From positions 141,740,926-141,804,925 of the forward strand of contig BSWB01000004.1 in NCBI GenBank assembly GCA_033239125.1: a DNA stretch of 64,000 nt. Reading direction: 5' to 3'. This DNA comes from Fagopyrum homotropicum (Eukaryota; Streptophyta; Magnoliopsida; Caryophyllales; Polygonaceae). Numbering within the stretch: position 1 is the stretch's first letter; every line of letters starts with the position of its first letter. This document shows positions 22,026 through 34,540 of the stretch, piece after piece. Made by a program: the position numbers and the translations under genes. The notes under the pieces are model-generated. The model was not told the origin of the DNA. It searched no databases and saw only the letters and a list, made by a program, of their open reading frames with translations.

Positions 22026-22043
22026 TCCCCGGCAACGGCGCCA
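22026..22043 (-). other. Primer binding site, B2
   Basis: The tRNA-Asp type PBS (reverse complement TGGCGCCGTTGCCGGGGA) lies 6 bases inside the LTR end at 22050. Confidence 0.9.
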
Positions 22044-22049
22044 AAAACT

Positions 22050-23794
22050 TGTTCGCCCCTAAAGGTGTGTGCAAATAAGCTTTAAATTTATAAAACTAGA
22101 ATCAAGCAAGCGAACCCGCAGTGTACGGATCGGCGTAGATTAGCAAGTATTCCAGAGTATCGAACACAAGGATTTGGGTGGGAACAAATTCAATTGCAGA
22201 TTATCAAGCGAGTAAATATGAGAACTTTGCAAATTATTGGGAAAACAACAATCCTAAAGATCCAAGTATCCAGTTGTGGCAATCGATTCAAGATATACTA
22301 ATGATGTAAAGACAGAGTTGAGATATACAAAGGTATACTAATGTAAGGTAATCGTACGGTGAAGTTCCAAAAACCTTATATGACTCACCTACAAGACACT
22401 CTCTATACAGGTTGTTGAGGCTTCAATATAGAAAGGTTCTAAAGGCAAGAATTAATGTCAAATACCCAAACTTACAATCCAAGGATCAAGACTAACTTAA
22501 CCGATTACGGTTGTGATACTCACAATCGAGGTAGAGGTTGTTGAGGCTTCACTACCACCTAGGAAAGGCAAGCCTAAACTAAGTTAAAGCAAATCTTTAA
22601 CTTTGGATTAAAGTAAAAGCAGGTTCGTAAACTTAAGGGAAATTACGGGTGGATCTTGAGACTCCACGGCCGTGGAACTCAAGATCAAACCGTGATTTAG
22701 GGTTCGTCGACAATTCTCTCAAACTCTCAGGGTCTAATCTGTTTACAATCGATCTATCATCATCTAAGCCACAACTATCAACCCTTCACCTTAGAATTGG
22801 TAAGGGTTTTTAGCCAATAACAGTCATATTGATATCAAATTCAAATATTAAAAGATTGAAAGATGAAAACTTCCGAAAACTTTCAATAAACTTCAAACCA
22901 ATTTCAAAGTCACAATCAATAACGAGTATTATCAATAGATTCAGAATAAACCAAACAAACACAATCTTAGGAAAGAAGGAAGAACGGGATGTCAATCCGT
23001 CTTCTAAATCAAACCTAAACAAGAAGAGAAATCTTCTTGTAACAATCTTCCAAAAGCTTCGATCTTCCGCCAATCCGGAAATCTCAACAGTAATCTCCCC
23101 CAAAGGTGCGAGATTAGGGCAAAATCCCAACACGAACTTCGATCTCCAATGAGATGCAAGATGCGTCCCAACGAGGGTTGTGCCGCTAAGCAAAGACGTA
23201 AGAGAGGGTAAGCGAGATGACGGAATCTTGCTTCGTCCGTCTTTTTATAGGGCAAGATAAGATATTAGCCCGGCCCAATCTTCAAAAGATCGTGGCTTCG
23301 AAATGTGGCGAAAAAGATCGCCAAGATCACGGTCGTGGAAGGTTCCACGACCGTAATTTAGAGCGTGGAAAGTGTCACAGTTTGAACCATGGTTTCCACG
23401 ACCGTAATAGTTACTGGAATGCTTCACGCCTCTCTTTGCAAGGTTCCACGGCCGTGGAACTAAACGTGGTTTGTAGTACGGCCGTATTTTAGAGCGTGGT
23501 TTAGGGCAAGAATGTGATTCTTCCCTAGAATCGTGCATTCCTCAAGTTGAATTCCAATTTGCTCTTAAGAATGCCCTTAATCCATGGACATACTCAATCA
23601 ACTCTTCTTTGCTCGATTTCGTTCGGAAATGACTCTCAATCACCTATAATCAACATAAAGCTAGTGTAGACATCCATATCGACAATATAGGCAAACTAGC
23701 TCACAAATGCAACAATGCTAAATCAAAGACTATCAATATGAATCAAATACACTTAGAAAACGTGCCTAAAATATCACAATATTTCATGCTAACA
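22050..23794 (-). repeat. B2 5' LTR
   Basis: This 1,745-bp LTR ends TGCTAACA at 23794, directly against C's LTR (ATATTCCTAG). The TATA box CTATAAAAA lies at 23242-23250 on the minus strand. Palindrome clusters at 22642-22700 and 23322-23509 match those of the shared LTR. Confidence 0.92.
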
Positions 23795-25520
23795 ATATTC
23801 CTAGAAAAGACGTCTACACGAGCTTTTGTCGGTGTTGTAGGTATTTCGGGGATCTTTTGGACATTAACCGATGCATTCGAGGGTCAAGCCTCATGGTGGT
23901 ACACATCCGAAGCTTTGAAGGAGCATAATTGGAGCAACAAAGGACACAAGGACCATAATTGGTGCAAGCAATGGAGCAACTAATGGCTAGACGATCATAA
24001 CCTACCTCTGTTGATGAAAATCGGACCATCAATCAGGAAAATCGGTCGATTTTCCTGAGTAGGTCGATTTTTTTGGCCTTCAACAGCTTAAGCCACGTGT
24101 CCCACGATCTCTTGATCCGGCCTTGCTCTTGGTGGAGAATATAAGTGGGCCTGCAAGCTGTTGCTGAGCATCTCTCCTCTACCACATTCTCTCATTCACA
24201 GCTCATTGGATTGGGATAGACTTGGAGAAGAAGAAAAACTCTCTCAAATTGAAGGAGGAAGAAGAACACCAAACATTGAGTGATAGTGAGGTTTTGAGTG
24301 ATTTTTGGAGTCTTTGATTAAGGAACTATTGCAAGGATTGTTAAGAACGTTTTGGAACTTCATTTGAAAGGTTGTAAGTCTTGATAAACCTTAGATTCAG
24401 CTGAGATTTATTGTTTTTACTTGCTTATCTTTCATTATCCATCTATGAAAACCATGTATGCTTGTGTGATGATTTTGGATCTTGATATGCATATTATTGG
24501 CTAGTTTATTGTGATTCTGGAGTGATGGATTGATGGTTATGGCTTGGGTGATGATAGAATGGACTTATATGTTAGTTTAGGATGATTTGATTGCACAAAA
24601 CCTAACCCAGAGAGAAAAATCGGGCTGTTCTTTAGCCAGATCGGCCGATTTAGGCATGATCCACCCGATTTTCCTCTCTGTTGCTCTTTAATTGATGAAT
24701 TTGTATGTTAGGGTGTTAGGGTGTTGAAATCCTAGTGTTTATTTAGCCTAATTTAGCTTAGGATCATCTAATGCTATCAACCTAAGTGAGGAAAGAGATA
24801 TACCCGATGATTTCCGATCTTAGATACCTAAGATGATGAATTCTAGGTAGTAGTGAGCCTCACAAGCCGCTATTGGATTGAGTGTGCTAGGATTATTGCT
24901 TGAGACTTACTTTTCCGAGACTTACCCGGTAAGGAGAGCTTTGCCACTTAAGTAGTGTCCGGTTTGTGTAGAATTCCCTATTTTAGCCCCTTGAGACCTA
25001 CCCGGTAATAGGAGTTTGATGCGAGATTAGTGAAGTGAGAGACCTACCCGGTAATTGCTTCCATTAGTGAAACACCCTTTCCCAACACCGCAGCCTTGTC
25101 CTTAGAATCTTTAGAACCTTGAGTCCAATGTCATAACCGGAAATCTTGACCTCTAGAATCCACTTTTCTCTCTTTCATCGCATATTTTGTGCTTGTGTTA
25201 CTTATTTACCTTCCTAGTTTTAGTTGTTAGTTTGTTTTATTATCTTGCTTGATTTGTGATCTTTGCTTGATCACCACAAAAAACCAACCAAAAATATCGA
25301 GATTTTCATTTCTTTGTTCCTTGACCTTTTCTTAGACTAGATCCACACTATCTATGACCATTGCTTGACTTGATTTCACCTTAGTCTTTGTGTTCGACCT
25401 CGGAATACTATCCCTACTACAAACGTCCCGTACACTGCGGGTTCGCTAGGAGTTAGGAGAAATATATCGAGTTTATAAATTTAAAACCTATTGCGTATCA
25501 CACACATCCTGAGCGTGACA
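23795..25520 (+). repeat. Element C 5' LTR (lacks first 106 bp)
   Basis: It aligns to LTR positions 107 to end and closes with GCGTGACA. TATAAG is at 24140-24145, a palindrome at 24038-24053 (one base off perfect), and another at 24639-24651. GAGACYTACCCGGTAA motifs recur near 24910-25055. The sequence resembles F's left half more than A's LTR. Confidence 0.9.
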
Positions 25521-25526
25521 AGTTTT

Positions 25527-25544
25527 TGGCGCCGTTGCCGGGGA
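25527..25544 (+). other. Primer binding site, element C
   Basis: TGGCGCCGTTGCCGGGGA, the tRNA-Asp type, 6 bases after the LTR end. Confidence 0.9.
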
Positions 25545-25660
25545 CTAGGTCTAGATCGATTCATTTTCGTGATTGTTTGTAGTGTAGATCTTTCTTGTTG
25601 CTTTTGATCTCTTTTGGTGTTTGTCTTTTCTTTTCAGGACATCACTTACTCTTTAGGTGT

Positions 25661-27490
25661 ATGCGAAGATCTCGTGGTAAGGATTTAGCTCCATTCGATC
25701 CCGAACCGGAGAAAACCCTTAGATCCAGATCCAAGAGCATTAGAAAGGGAAAAGAGATGGCCGGAAGAGATCTCCAAGCTGAGTTGGATGAGGCTTTAGA
25801 GCAAATAAGGCTAAGAGATGAGCTCTTGGAGGAAGAAAGGAGACTTGCCAATGAGAGGCAAGAAGCAACTAGGAGGGAGATTGATGAGATTAGGCAAGCC
25901 CTTGTACAAGGAGAGCTTAATCGTCAACAACCTCCACCTCCTCCACCACAACCGCAGCCGGCGGCGAATGTTAGGGTTGTTCCTATTGTAATTGAAGAGC
26001 CACAAACATTAGGGCGACGAATGGATCCGACACAAAGACCACACCGTCCGGGTGTGAACTTAGGAGATCCCGCAACCCACAGTTACGAGCTCCGCCCTCA
26101 AGTTCTACAAATGATCCGGCATAATCAATTTGGAGGGATGGAAGGAGAGTCTCCTCATCAACACTTGATGAACTATGAGATTTTGATGGAGACTCTTAGA
26201 CCGCCAAGATTGGAGAGCAACAACCATAAGCTTAGGGCTTTTTCCTTCTTACTTAAGGATAAGGCCTTGGCTTGGTATCAATCTATTCCACAAGGGCGAG
26301 TGAGTACTTGGGAGGAGCTGACAACCGAGTTTTTGACTAAGTTCTTCCCACCTTCCAAGACTACCGAGTTAAGAGGGAAGATAAATGCCTTCGTGATGAA
26401 GGATAGAGAGAGTTTGTTCAAGTCTTGAGAGAGATTCAAGGATCTTCTCCTAGATTGTCCACACCATGGTATACCGAAAATTGAGCTATTGGAGATCTAC
26501 TTCAAAGGACTTGATGTAGATAGCCAATTCAAGCTTCAATCTCTTTCCGGTGGGACTTTCATGGAGAAAAATGTAGATGATGCTTGGGATTTTGTAGAGA
26601 AACAAGCTCTAGTGATTGAGAAGTACTCCCATAGGAAGAGTGAAGGGAGAAAGGCGGGAGCATATGAGGTGAGTGAAGTCACCATGAGCAACTTCAAGCT
26701 TGATGCCATCAACAACGAGCTAAAGTCTTTGAGGGAGTTGTGTGCTACAACTTTGAAGAACCAAGCAATCCCTCAAGCCCAAGTGCAAGCTAACTTGTCT
26801 TCCAAGGAGGAAGATGTGAACTGCATGGGAAGGGGCAACTACAACAACTATCAAGGCCCAAGGAACTTCAACAACAACCGGCAATTCAACAATTACCGGC
26901 CTAACCACAACCACCCCGGGTTTTCCTACTCTAACCCGGATGGAGCCTTGAACCCTCCCGCTTCCACAAGCACAACTCCACCACCAAAAGCTTCACAAGA
27001 ACCTCCACCCGGATTTACTCAACCTCCAAAGGATAGAACCGAAATGATGTTTGAACAATTGCTTGGAAGGTTGAGTGGTCTTGAGAGAACGGTGACTTCT
27101 ATTTCCAAGGCTCAAAAGGTGTTGGAAGCACAAGTGTTTCAAAAAGCGGGTGAAGCACATAGAGATCCGGGGAAGCTTCCCGGAAGAACCGAAGATAACC
27201 CAAGAGGCCAAGTGTTGGCTATCACAACAAGGAGTGGGTTAAGCATGAAGGATCCCTTACCTAAGGGAAATGACAAAGGGAAGCAAGTGGCGAATGAAGA
27301 AGAGCAATTGCAAGAAGATGGAGGGAAGAGCAAGGAAGATGAGCTATCATATGTGGCACCACCTCCATACAAGCCACCACTACCATTCCCACAATCACGA
27401 GCAAGAGCTCGTTTGGACAAACACTTTGGTAAATTCCTTGAACTTATGTCTAAATTGCATATTAATATTCCGTTCATGGATGTCATTTAA
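25661..27490 (+). pseudogene. gag: Element C gag and gag-protease junction
   Basis: The ATG at 25661 opens MRRSRGKDLAPFDPEPEK. Coiled coil, polyproline run and capsid core are present, then an N/R/Y-rich tail instead of a zinc knuckle (RGNYNNYQGPRNFNNNRQ), the AITTRSG block and SKLHINIPFMD. A stop at 26426 replaces the Trp of SWERF (TGG to TGA), and 27488 is TAA where E has TTA (Leu). The frame is otherwise unbroken. Confidence 0.9.
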
Positions 27491-28249
27491 GGAATGCCGG
27501 CATATGGCAAGTTCTTGAAGGAAATACTCTCCAACAAGAGGAAGTTGGAGGAGTATGGGGAAGTAAGAATGACAAAGAGATCCTCGGAGTTGATTCAAAC
27601 GATGAAGGAGGAGATGCCTCCTAAGCTAAGAGATCTGGGATCCTTTTGTGTGCCAATCGGAGTAGGAGAAGTGAAGTATGACGCCCTATGTGATCTTGGG
27701 GCAAGTGTAAGCATCATCCCACTTGCACTTTACAACAAGGTTGGGCTAGGATAGCTAAAGCCGGTCAAGATGACCCTCTACATGGCGGACCTCTCAATCA
27801 CTCATCCGGTTGGAATCTTGGAAGACATTCCGGTGCAACTAGGGAAGTTCTATGTGCCCATAGACTTCGTTGTTTTAGATATCCCGGCGGATTATCCGGT
27901 TCCTATCATCTTGGGGAGACCTTTCCTAGCTACCTCCGGATGTTTGGTGGATTGCAAGAATGGAGTTCTCTCTTTCAACATTGGAGAAGAGAAAATGAAG
28001 TTTAATTTGTCCACAATGGTGAAGGGGTCAGCCCTAGGTGAAGATGTCTTCAATGTTGTTGAAGAAGAGGAGTCTAGAGAGTTTGTGAGCTCAATCTTGC
28101 TCAAAGATCCACTTGAGAGGGTTGCTAGCTCAAGTTTGATGGAGGAAGGATTTGAGGAGAGTAGCAATGAAGTAATCAAGGTCTTGAATGCATTGGACGA
28201 GCTACCAAGTGTTGGATTTGAAGCACTAGAAGAAGAGAGAAGCAGCTAG
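27491..28249 (+). pseudogene. Element C aspartic protease region
   Basis: GMPAYGKFLKEIL leads into the protease with YDALCDLGASVSIIP, whose catalytic Asp is intact, then VDFVVLDIPADYPVP and IILGRPFLATSGCLVDC. Stops are at 27752 (GAG to TAG) and 28247 (CAG to TAG). The protease cleaves the polyprotein in the assembling particle. Confidence 0.88.
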
Positions 28250-29662
28250 AAAAATCGGCCTGTTGGAGCCAGATCGGCCGATTTTTGGACTTATCCTGAA
28301 GTGCCATCAAATTCTGCAAAAACAGAAACTCAGATCGACCTACCCTCAGGAAAATCGGCCGATTTTTCTGACTGGGCCGATTTTCCTGAGTCTTTTCAAC
28401 ATCAACCAATTGATTGTGAGCAATCATCAAGGGACTTCGGGGAGGCTTCCATGGCTTTGAAATCATCTCAACCTACATTGTATGAATCGTCTCCAACCGA
28501 AAAAGGTCCTCCTCAACTTGATCTTAAACATCTTCCTTCTCATTTAAAGTATGCTTTCCTTGGTTCAAATTCTACTTATCCGGTGATTGTGAATGCATCT
28601 TTGAATGATGATGAGCTTAATAAATTGTTGAATGAATTGAAACTGCATAGAAAGGCAATAGGATACACCATCGATGACCTTGTTGGCATTAATCCCTCTT
28701 TATGCATGCATAAGATAATGATGGAAGATAACCATAAACCCTCTATTGAACATCAAAGAAGATTGAATCCTATAATGAAAGAGGTAGTTAAGAAGGAGAT
28801 CATAAAGTTGCTAGATGCGGGTATAATCTACCCTATTTTGGATAGTAAGTGGGTTAGTCCCGTACATGTGGTTCCTAAGAAGGGTGGGATGACCGTAGTA
28901 ACTAATGAGAACAATGAACTAATCTCAACTAGGACGGTTACGGGATGGAGGATGTGTATTGATTATAGGAAGCTTAACATGGCCTCTAGGAAAGATCACT
29001 TCCCCCTTCCCTTTATTGACCAAATGCTAGAGAGATTAGCTCAACATTCCCATTTTTGTTACCTAGATGGCTATAGTGGATTCTTCCAAATCCCTATCCA
29101 CCCCGATGACCAAGAAAAAACCACATTTACATGTCCATAGGGAACTTTTGCATATAGGAGAATGCCATTTGGGTTGTGTAACGCACCCGCCACCTTTTAA
29201 AGGTGTAATATGGCCATATTTTCTGAATATATTGAGAATATCATGGAGGTGTTTATGGATGACTTTTCTGTTTATGGATCTTCTTTTGATAATTGCTTGG
29301 CTAACTTGTCATTAGGTCTTAAGAGATGTGAGGAGACAAATCTTGTCTTAAATTGGGAAAAATGCCACTTCATGGTAAGTGAAGGTATTGTGTTAGGACA
29401 CTTGGTGTCTAACCGTGGCATTGAGGTTGATAGGGCCAAGATTGAGACAATAGAGAAGTTGCCACCACCTACCTCGGTGAAAGGGGTAAGGAGATTTCTA
29501 GGGCATGCCGGTTTTTACCGGAGATTCATTAAGGATTTCTCTAAGATTTCAAAGCCTCTTACTAACCTACTAATGAAAGACACTGAATTTGTTTTCTCCA
29601 AAGATTGCCTTGAAGCATTTTGTAGGTTGAAGAATGCTTTAATCTCCGCACCTATTATGTAA
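28250..29662 (+). pseudogene. pol: Element C PR-RT linker and reverse transcriptase
   Basis: The first 140 bp are a linker rich in AAATCGGCCGATTT palindromes (28250-28392) that are translated in frame. RT then runs from KWVSPVHVVPKKGG through MCIDYRKLNM, YLDGYSGFFQIP and FMDDFSVYG to the thumb. Stops are at 29138 (Trp to TAG), 29198 (CAA to TAA) and 29660 (CAA to TAA). Confidence 0.88.
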
Positions 29663-31429
29663 CCTCCGGATTGGAGCTTACCATTTGAAGTGATGTGTGA
29701 TGCAAGTGATGTTGCCGTTGGGGCCGTTTTAGGACAAAGGAAAGATGGGCGTACACATGCCATCTATTATGCTAGCAAGACGCTAGACGATGCCCAACTT
29801 AACTATGCCATAACCGAGAAAGAGTTGCTAGCGGTAGTGTATGCCTTTGAGAAGTTTTGGTCGTACCTTGTTGGAGCAAAGGTCATTGTTTATACGGATC
29901 ATGCTGCGATCCGTTACCTCCTTACAAAGAAGGATGTCAAGCCTAGGTTGATTCGGTGGATCCTTCTTCTTCAAGAGTTTGATTTGGAAATCCGGGACAA
30001 GAAGGGATCCGAGAACTCCGTGGCGGATCACCTTAGTAGACTCCCACCATTGGAGCTTGAAAGAGATGACATCCCGATTGATGACTCATTCCGGGATGAG
30101 CAATTGCAAATGGTGGAAGAATGCTTGTTCCAAGTGTCTAGAGGAAGTGAGCCATGGTATGCCGACATTGTTAACTACCTAGTGTGTGAAGAAGTGCCTC
30201 CCGGATTGTCATATGTCCAAAGGAAGAAATTCTTCAAAGATGTGAGGCACTACTATTGGAGTGAACCACTTTTGTTCAAAAGGGGGCTGGATGGAGTCTT
30301 TAGAAGATGCATACCGGAGGATGAGGTGGATAGTGTGATCCGCCATTGTCATTCCTTGCCATGTGGAGGGCATGCTAGCTCACACAAGACATGTGCTAAG
30401 GTGTTGCAATCGTGCTTCTTTTGGCCAAGTTTGTTCAAGGATGTGCAAAACTTTGTGGTAGCTTGTGATGCTTGCCAAAGGACGGGCAACATCTCAAGGA
30501 AGAATGAAATGCCTTTGAACAACATACAAGAGGTGGAGATATTTGATGTGTGGGGTGTGGACTTCATGGGACCATTCCCTTCTTCATGTGGCAACCTCTA
30601 CATCCTATTGGCGGTAGATTACGTTTCGAGATGGGTGGAGGCAATCGCCTCTCCCACAAATGATGCCAAGGTGGTGGTGCGGTTCTTCAACCGAGTGATC
30701 TTTCCTAGGTTTGGAACACCAAGGGTGATCATAAGGGATGGAGGGAAGCACTTCACTAATAGGAACTTTAGAACACTTTTGGCTAAGTATGGGGTGACTC
30801 ATAAGGTGGCAACACCTTACCATCCCCAAACTAGTGGCCAAGTGGAGATCTCCAACCGGGAGATAAAAGGGATACTTGAGAAGACGGTCTCTAGAACAAG
30901 AAAAGATTGGGCTATGAAGCTCGATGATGCCTTGTGAGCTTATAGGACCGCTTTCAAGACACCAATTGGCACCACTCCTTACAAGTTAGTCTATGGCAAG
31001 TCTTGCCACCTTCCGGTAGAGATGGAGCATAGAGCATATTGGGCTATAAGGTGGTTGAATTTTGACCTCAAGGAGGCCGGTGAGAAGCGGTTGTTAGACA
31101 TGAACGCCCTTGAGGAGATCCGGTTGGATGCTTATGAGAATGCCCGGATCTACAAGGAGAGGACCAAGCGTTGGCATGACAAGCGCCTCATCCCAAAGGA
31201 GTTGAATGAGGGTGACTTAGTACTTCTCTTCAACTCGAGGCTGCGGCTTTTCCCCGGAAAGCTCAAATCAAGATGGACGGGTCCCTATGTTGTGAAGAAG
31301 GTCTTTCCTCATGGAGCGGTGGAGATAGGAGGAGATCATTGTGGTAACTTTAAGGTGAATGGGCACCGTTTGAAGAAGTACATCCCGGAAGCCCCGGCGG
31401 AAGTGATTGCCCCACTTCACCTTGAGTGA
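29663..31429 (+). pseudogene. Element C RNase H and integrase
   Basis: RNase H (CDASDVAVGAVLGQRKDG, YTDHAAIRYLL) is followed by the integrase zinc region (HCHSLPCGGHASSHKT, ACDACQRTG) and the core with WGVDFMGP, then IIRDGGKHF and GQVEISNREIKG. The expected ISDGG reads IRDGG here. A TGA at 30935 replaces Trp in DDALWAYRT. The C-terminal domain ends PLHLE at the natural stop 31427-31429. From 25661 the frame is 5,769 nt, exactly the length of E, with eight stops and no frameshift. Confidence 0.9.
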
Positions 31430-32661
31430 AACGCTCCTAAATTTGGTCAAGCTAATGACATTAAAGAAGGGCTTAATGGGAGGCAACCCATTGGTACATA
31501 TTTTTCCCTTTCATTTTTCTTGCTTTTGTTTGATCTCACTCTTGGTGTGCTTTGTTTTTCTTTTGTGTTTTTGTGTTTTTGGGTGCTAGATCTTATTGAT
31601 TGTCATGTGTGATGAGATGTTGGAAGTCATGTGAAAACCTCATGGAACTATTGAAGGTACAAGATCCAAGCACAAGGACGAGGAGGAAATCACCCAGAAA
31701 ATCGGCCTGTTCTTCAGCCAGATCGGCCGATTTTCCTGGGCAGTTGGGGTTATTTTTTCTTCTGTCAAGGAAAGTGATGATCTCCAATTAAGCATGGGTG
31801 GAGCGGACTTGGAACTTGGACGGCTTGCGGTGCCAAGCGCGGGTTCCGACACCATAATGAACATCAAAGAGCTCTCTACCATCCTTGATTGATCATCCAC
31901 CATCATCATTCGATGTGAACCGAAATACCAAAGCATCACCAACTTTACATTGTGAGAACTCTCTTTCACTTCTTCATTTAGTTTACACATTAGGGACAAT
32001 GTGTTTCTAAGTATGGGGTGGGGTTTTCATGATCACTTGCATGATTAGCATCTAGGATAGTTTAGTATTGTCACATGTTTCATTATGTCTTGCATTGTAC
32101 ATATGTATTTCGAAAAATCCAAAAAACCAAAAAATTTTAAAATTTTTTAGTGCTTCTAAGCTTGGGAATGACCCTTATGATGAAAAATTGTCTTGTGAAT
32201 TGGCTATGGATGGCCTTATGTGTTGAATAGATGAATGCGTATGTGGACTTGAAGTACTTTTCTTGAATCCCATGAATGAATTGTGATCATGATGCTTGCC
32301 TAGAATGGATTGAGTATTGAAAGTCGAAATTACATGCTAGTTCTTACACACCAGCTAGGAATGAATGAGGCAGTTCATTTTTCTCTTCTTCTCATCTTGA
32401 TCATGATGTTTGAGCACCTCAATTGATATAAATTTGACCTCTTTTGACCCATCCGGGAATAGGAGCATGCTAGTGTGTTGATGTGTGTGAAAAGCAAGTG
32501 TGGGGTGAAGTTGTGGATGAATGAATGACGTGAATGAAGTGCTGAATTTGTTGTGAAAAGTGTAGACAAAAATATAGGTTTGGGGACGTTGGTTTAAATG
32601 ACAAGTAACTCGGCACACTTCACATAATCGGGTGTTGGTGCCTTGCCAAAGTCAAATAAAC
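31430..32661 (+). other. Element C 3' UTR (truncated)
   Basis: It holds the AGGCAA-loop hairpin at 31475-31492, an ATCGGCCGAT palindrome cluster at 31697-31740, and the internal GGGA hairpin followed by TAAGTATGGGGTGGGG at 31986-32022 (closing pair A-C rather than G-C). The first part of the conserved 3' domain runs up to the break at 32661. No ORF is recognised. Confidence 0.75.
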
Positions 32662-34424
32662 CGATTGTCCAAGCGAGCTCTTGCTCGTGATTGAGGGAAC
32701 GGTAGTGGTGGCTTGTATGGAGGCGGTGCCACATAGGTTGGCTCTACATCCTTGCTCTTGCCTCCATCTCCTTGCAAAGTCTCTTCTTCATTCACCACTT
32801 GCTTCCCTTTAGCATTCTCCTTGGGCAAAGGATCCTTCATGCTTAACCCACTTCTTGTTGTAATAGCCAACACTTGGCCTCTTGGGTTTTCTTCGGTTCT
32901 TCCGGGAAGCTTTCCCGGATCTCTATGGGCTTCACCCGCCTTTTGGAACACTTGTGCTTCCAAAACCTTTTGAACTTTAGAAATTGATGTCACGGTGCTC
33001 TCAAGACCACTCAACCTTCCAAGCAATTGCTCAAACATCATTTCGGTTCTATCCTTTGGAGGTTGAGTAAATCCGGGTGGAGGTTCTTGTGAAGCTTTTG
33101 GTGGTGGAGTTGTGCTTGTGGAGGCGGGAGGGTTCAAGGCTCCATCCGGGTTAGAGTAAGAAAACCTGGGGTGATTATGGTTGGGCCGGTAATTGTTGAA
33201 TTGCCGGTTGTTGTTGAAGTTCCTTGGGCCTTGATAATTGTTGTAATTGCCCCTTCCCATGTAATTTACATCCTCCTCCTTGGAAGATAAGTTAGCTTGT
33301 GGGAGCACTTGAGGAGTTGCTTGGTTCTTCAAAGTTGTGGCACACAACTCCCTCAAGGACTTTAGCTCGTTGTTGATGGCGTCAAGCTTGAAACTGCTCA
33401 TGGTGACCTCACTCACCTCATATGATCCCGCCTTTCTCCCTTCACTCTTCCTATGGGAGTATTTCTCAATCACTAGAGCTTGTTTCTCTACAAACTCCCA
33501 AGCATCATCTACATGTTTCTCCATGAAAGTCCCACCGGAGAGGGATTGAAGCTTGAATTGTCTATCTTCATCAAGTCCTTTGAAGTAGATCTCCAATAGC
33601 TCAATTTTCGGTATACCATGGTATGGACAATCTAGGAGAAGATCTTTGAATCTCTCCCAAGACTTGAACAAAATCTCTCTATCCTTCATCACGAAGGCAT
33701 TGATCTTCCCTCTTAACTCGGTAGTCTTGGAAGGTGGGAAGAACTTAGTCAAAAACTCGGTTGTCATCTCCTCCCAAATACCTACTCGCCCTTGTGGAAT
33801 AGATTGATACCAAGCTAAGGCCTTGTCCTTAAGAGAGAAGGAGAAAGCCCTAAGCTTATGGTTGTTGCTCTCCAATCTAGGCGGTCTAAGAGTCTCCATC
33901 AAAATCTCATAGTTTATCAAGTGTTGATGAGGAGACTCTCCTTCCATCCCTCCAAATTGATTATGCCGGATCATTTGTAGAACTTGAGGGCGGAGCTCGT
34001 TGTTGTGGGCTGCGGGATCTCCTAAGTTCACACCCGGACGGTGTGCTCTTTGTGCCGGATCCATACGTCTCCCCAAAGTTTGTGGCTCTTCAATAGCAAT
34101 GGGTACAACCCTAACATTCGCCGCCGGCTGCGGTTGTGGTGGAGGAGGTGGAGGTTGTTGACGATTAAGCTCTCCTTGTACAAGGGCTTGCCTAATCTCA
34201 TCAATCTCCCTCCTAGTTGCTTCTTGCCTCTCATTGGCAAGTCTCCTTTCTTCCTCCAAGAGCTCATCTCTTAGCCTTATTTGCTCTAAGGCTTCATCCA
34301 ATTCAGCTTGGAGGTCTCTTCCGGCCATCTCTTTCCCCTTTTTGATGCTCTTGGATCTAGATCTAAGGGTTTTCTCCGGTTCGGGATCGAATGGAGCTAA
34401 ATCCTTGCCACGAGATCTTCGCAT
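32662..34424 (-). pseudogene. gag: Element D gag, open but truncated at the 3' break
   Basis: From ATG 34424 (MRRSRGKDLAPFDPEPEK) the frame is open for about 587 codons with no stop, the best preserved gag apart from E. It has the coiled coil, polyproline tract, capsid core, RGNYNNYQGPRN tail and AITTRSG block. It ends at LDN, where C's 3' UTR on the other strand supplies three chance residues and a stop at 32652. Protease and pol are absent. Confidence 0.9.
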
Positions 34425-34540
34425 ACACCCAAAGAGTAAGAGATGTCCTGAAAAGCAAAGACACAAACCAAACAGAGATCAAAAGCAACAAGAAAGATCT
34501 ACACTATAAACAATCACAAAATGACTCAATTTAGACCTAG

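Larger units (their letters stand above)
3574..23794 (-). mobile_element. Element B: tandem (shared-LTR) Athila element, 3'-truncated
   Basis: Reading the minus strand: 5' LTR 23794-22050, PBS, gag-pol 21948-16036, ORF3, 3' UTR, LTR 12278-10534, PBS, a second gag-pol 10432 to about 4833, then a displaced gag-protease piece ending at 3574. The central LTR is preceded by a polypurine tract and followed by a PBS, so it serves both units (B2 upstream, B1 downstream). Both complete LTRs are 1,745 bp, with ends TGTTAGC and GCGAACA. No 3' LTR follows B1. The right end abuts C's LTR at LTR position 107, so B most likely inserted into C; the left flank was lost. Confidence 0.88.
23795..32661 (+). mobile_element. 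Element C: Athila-type retrotransposon, both ends truncated
   Basis: The order is partial 5' LTR 23795-25520, PBS, full-length gag-pol 25661-31429, and a 3' UTR to 32661. The first 106 bp of the LTR are missing at the B junction, as expected if B inserted there and the other side was later deleted. The 3' end of the UTR and the 3' LTR are missing: at about 32661 sequence switches to opposite-strand gag of D, through a few shared bases (GATTGTCC against GATAGTCC). Confidence 0.88.

Noticed and set aside
31593..31791. Small ORFs with NRPIFL or KSADFPG peptides recurring across the window
   Set aside because: They are translations of the AAATCGGCCGATTT palindrome in several frames and strands; the DNA motif, not the peptide, is what recurs.
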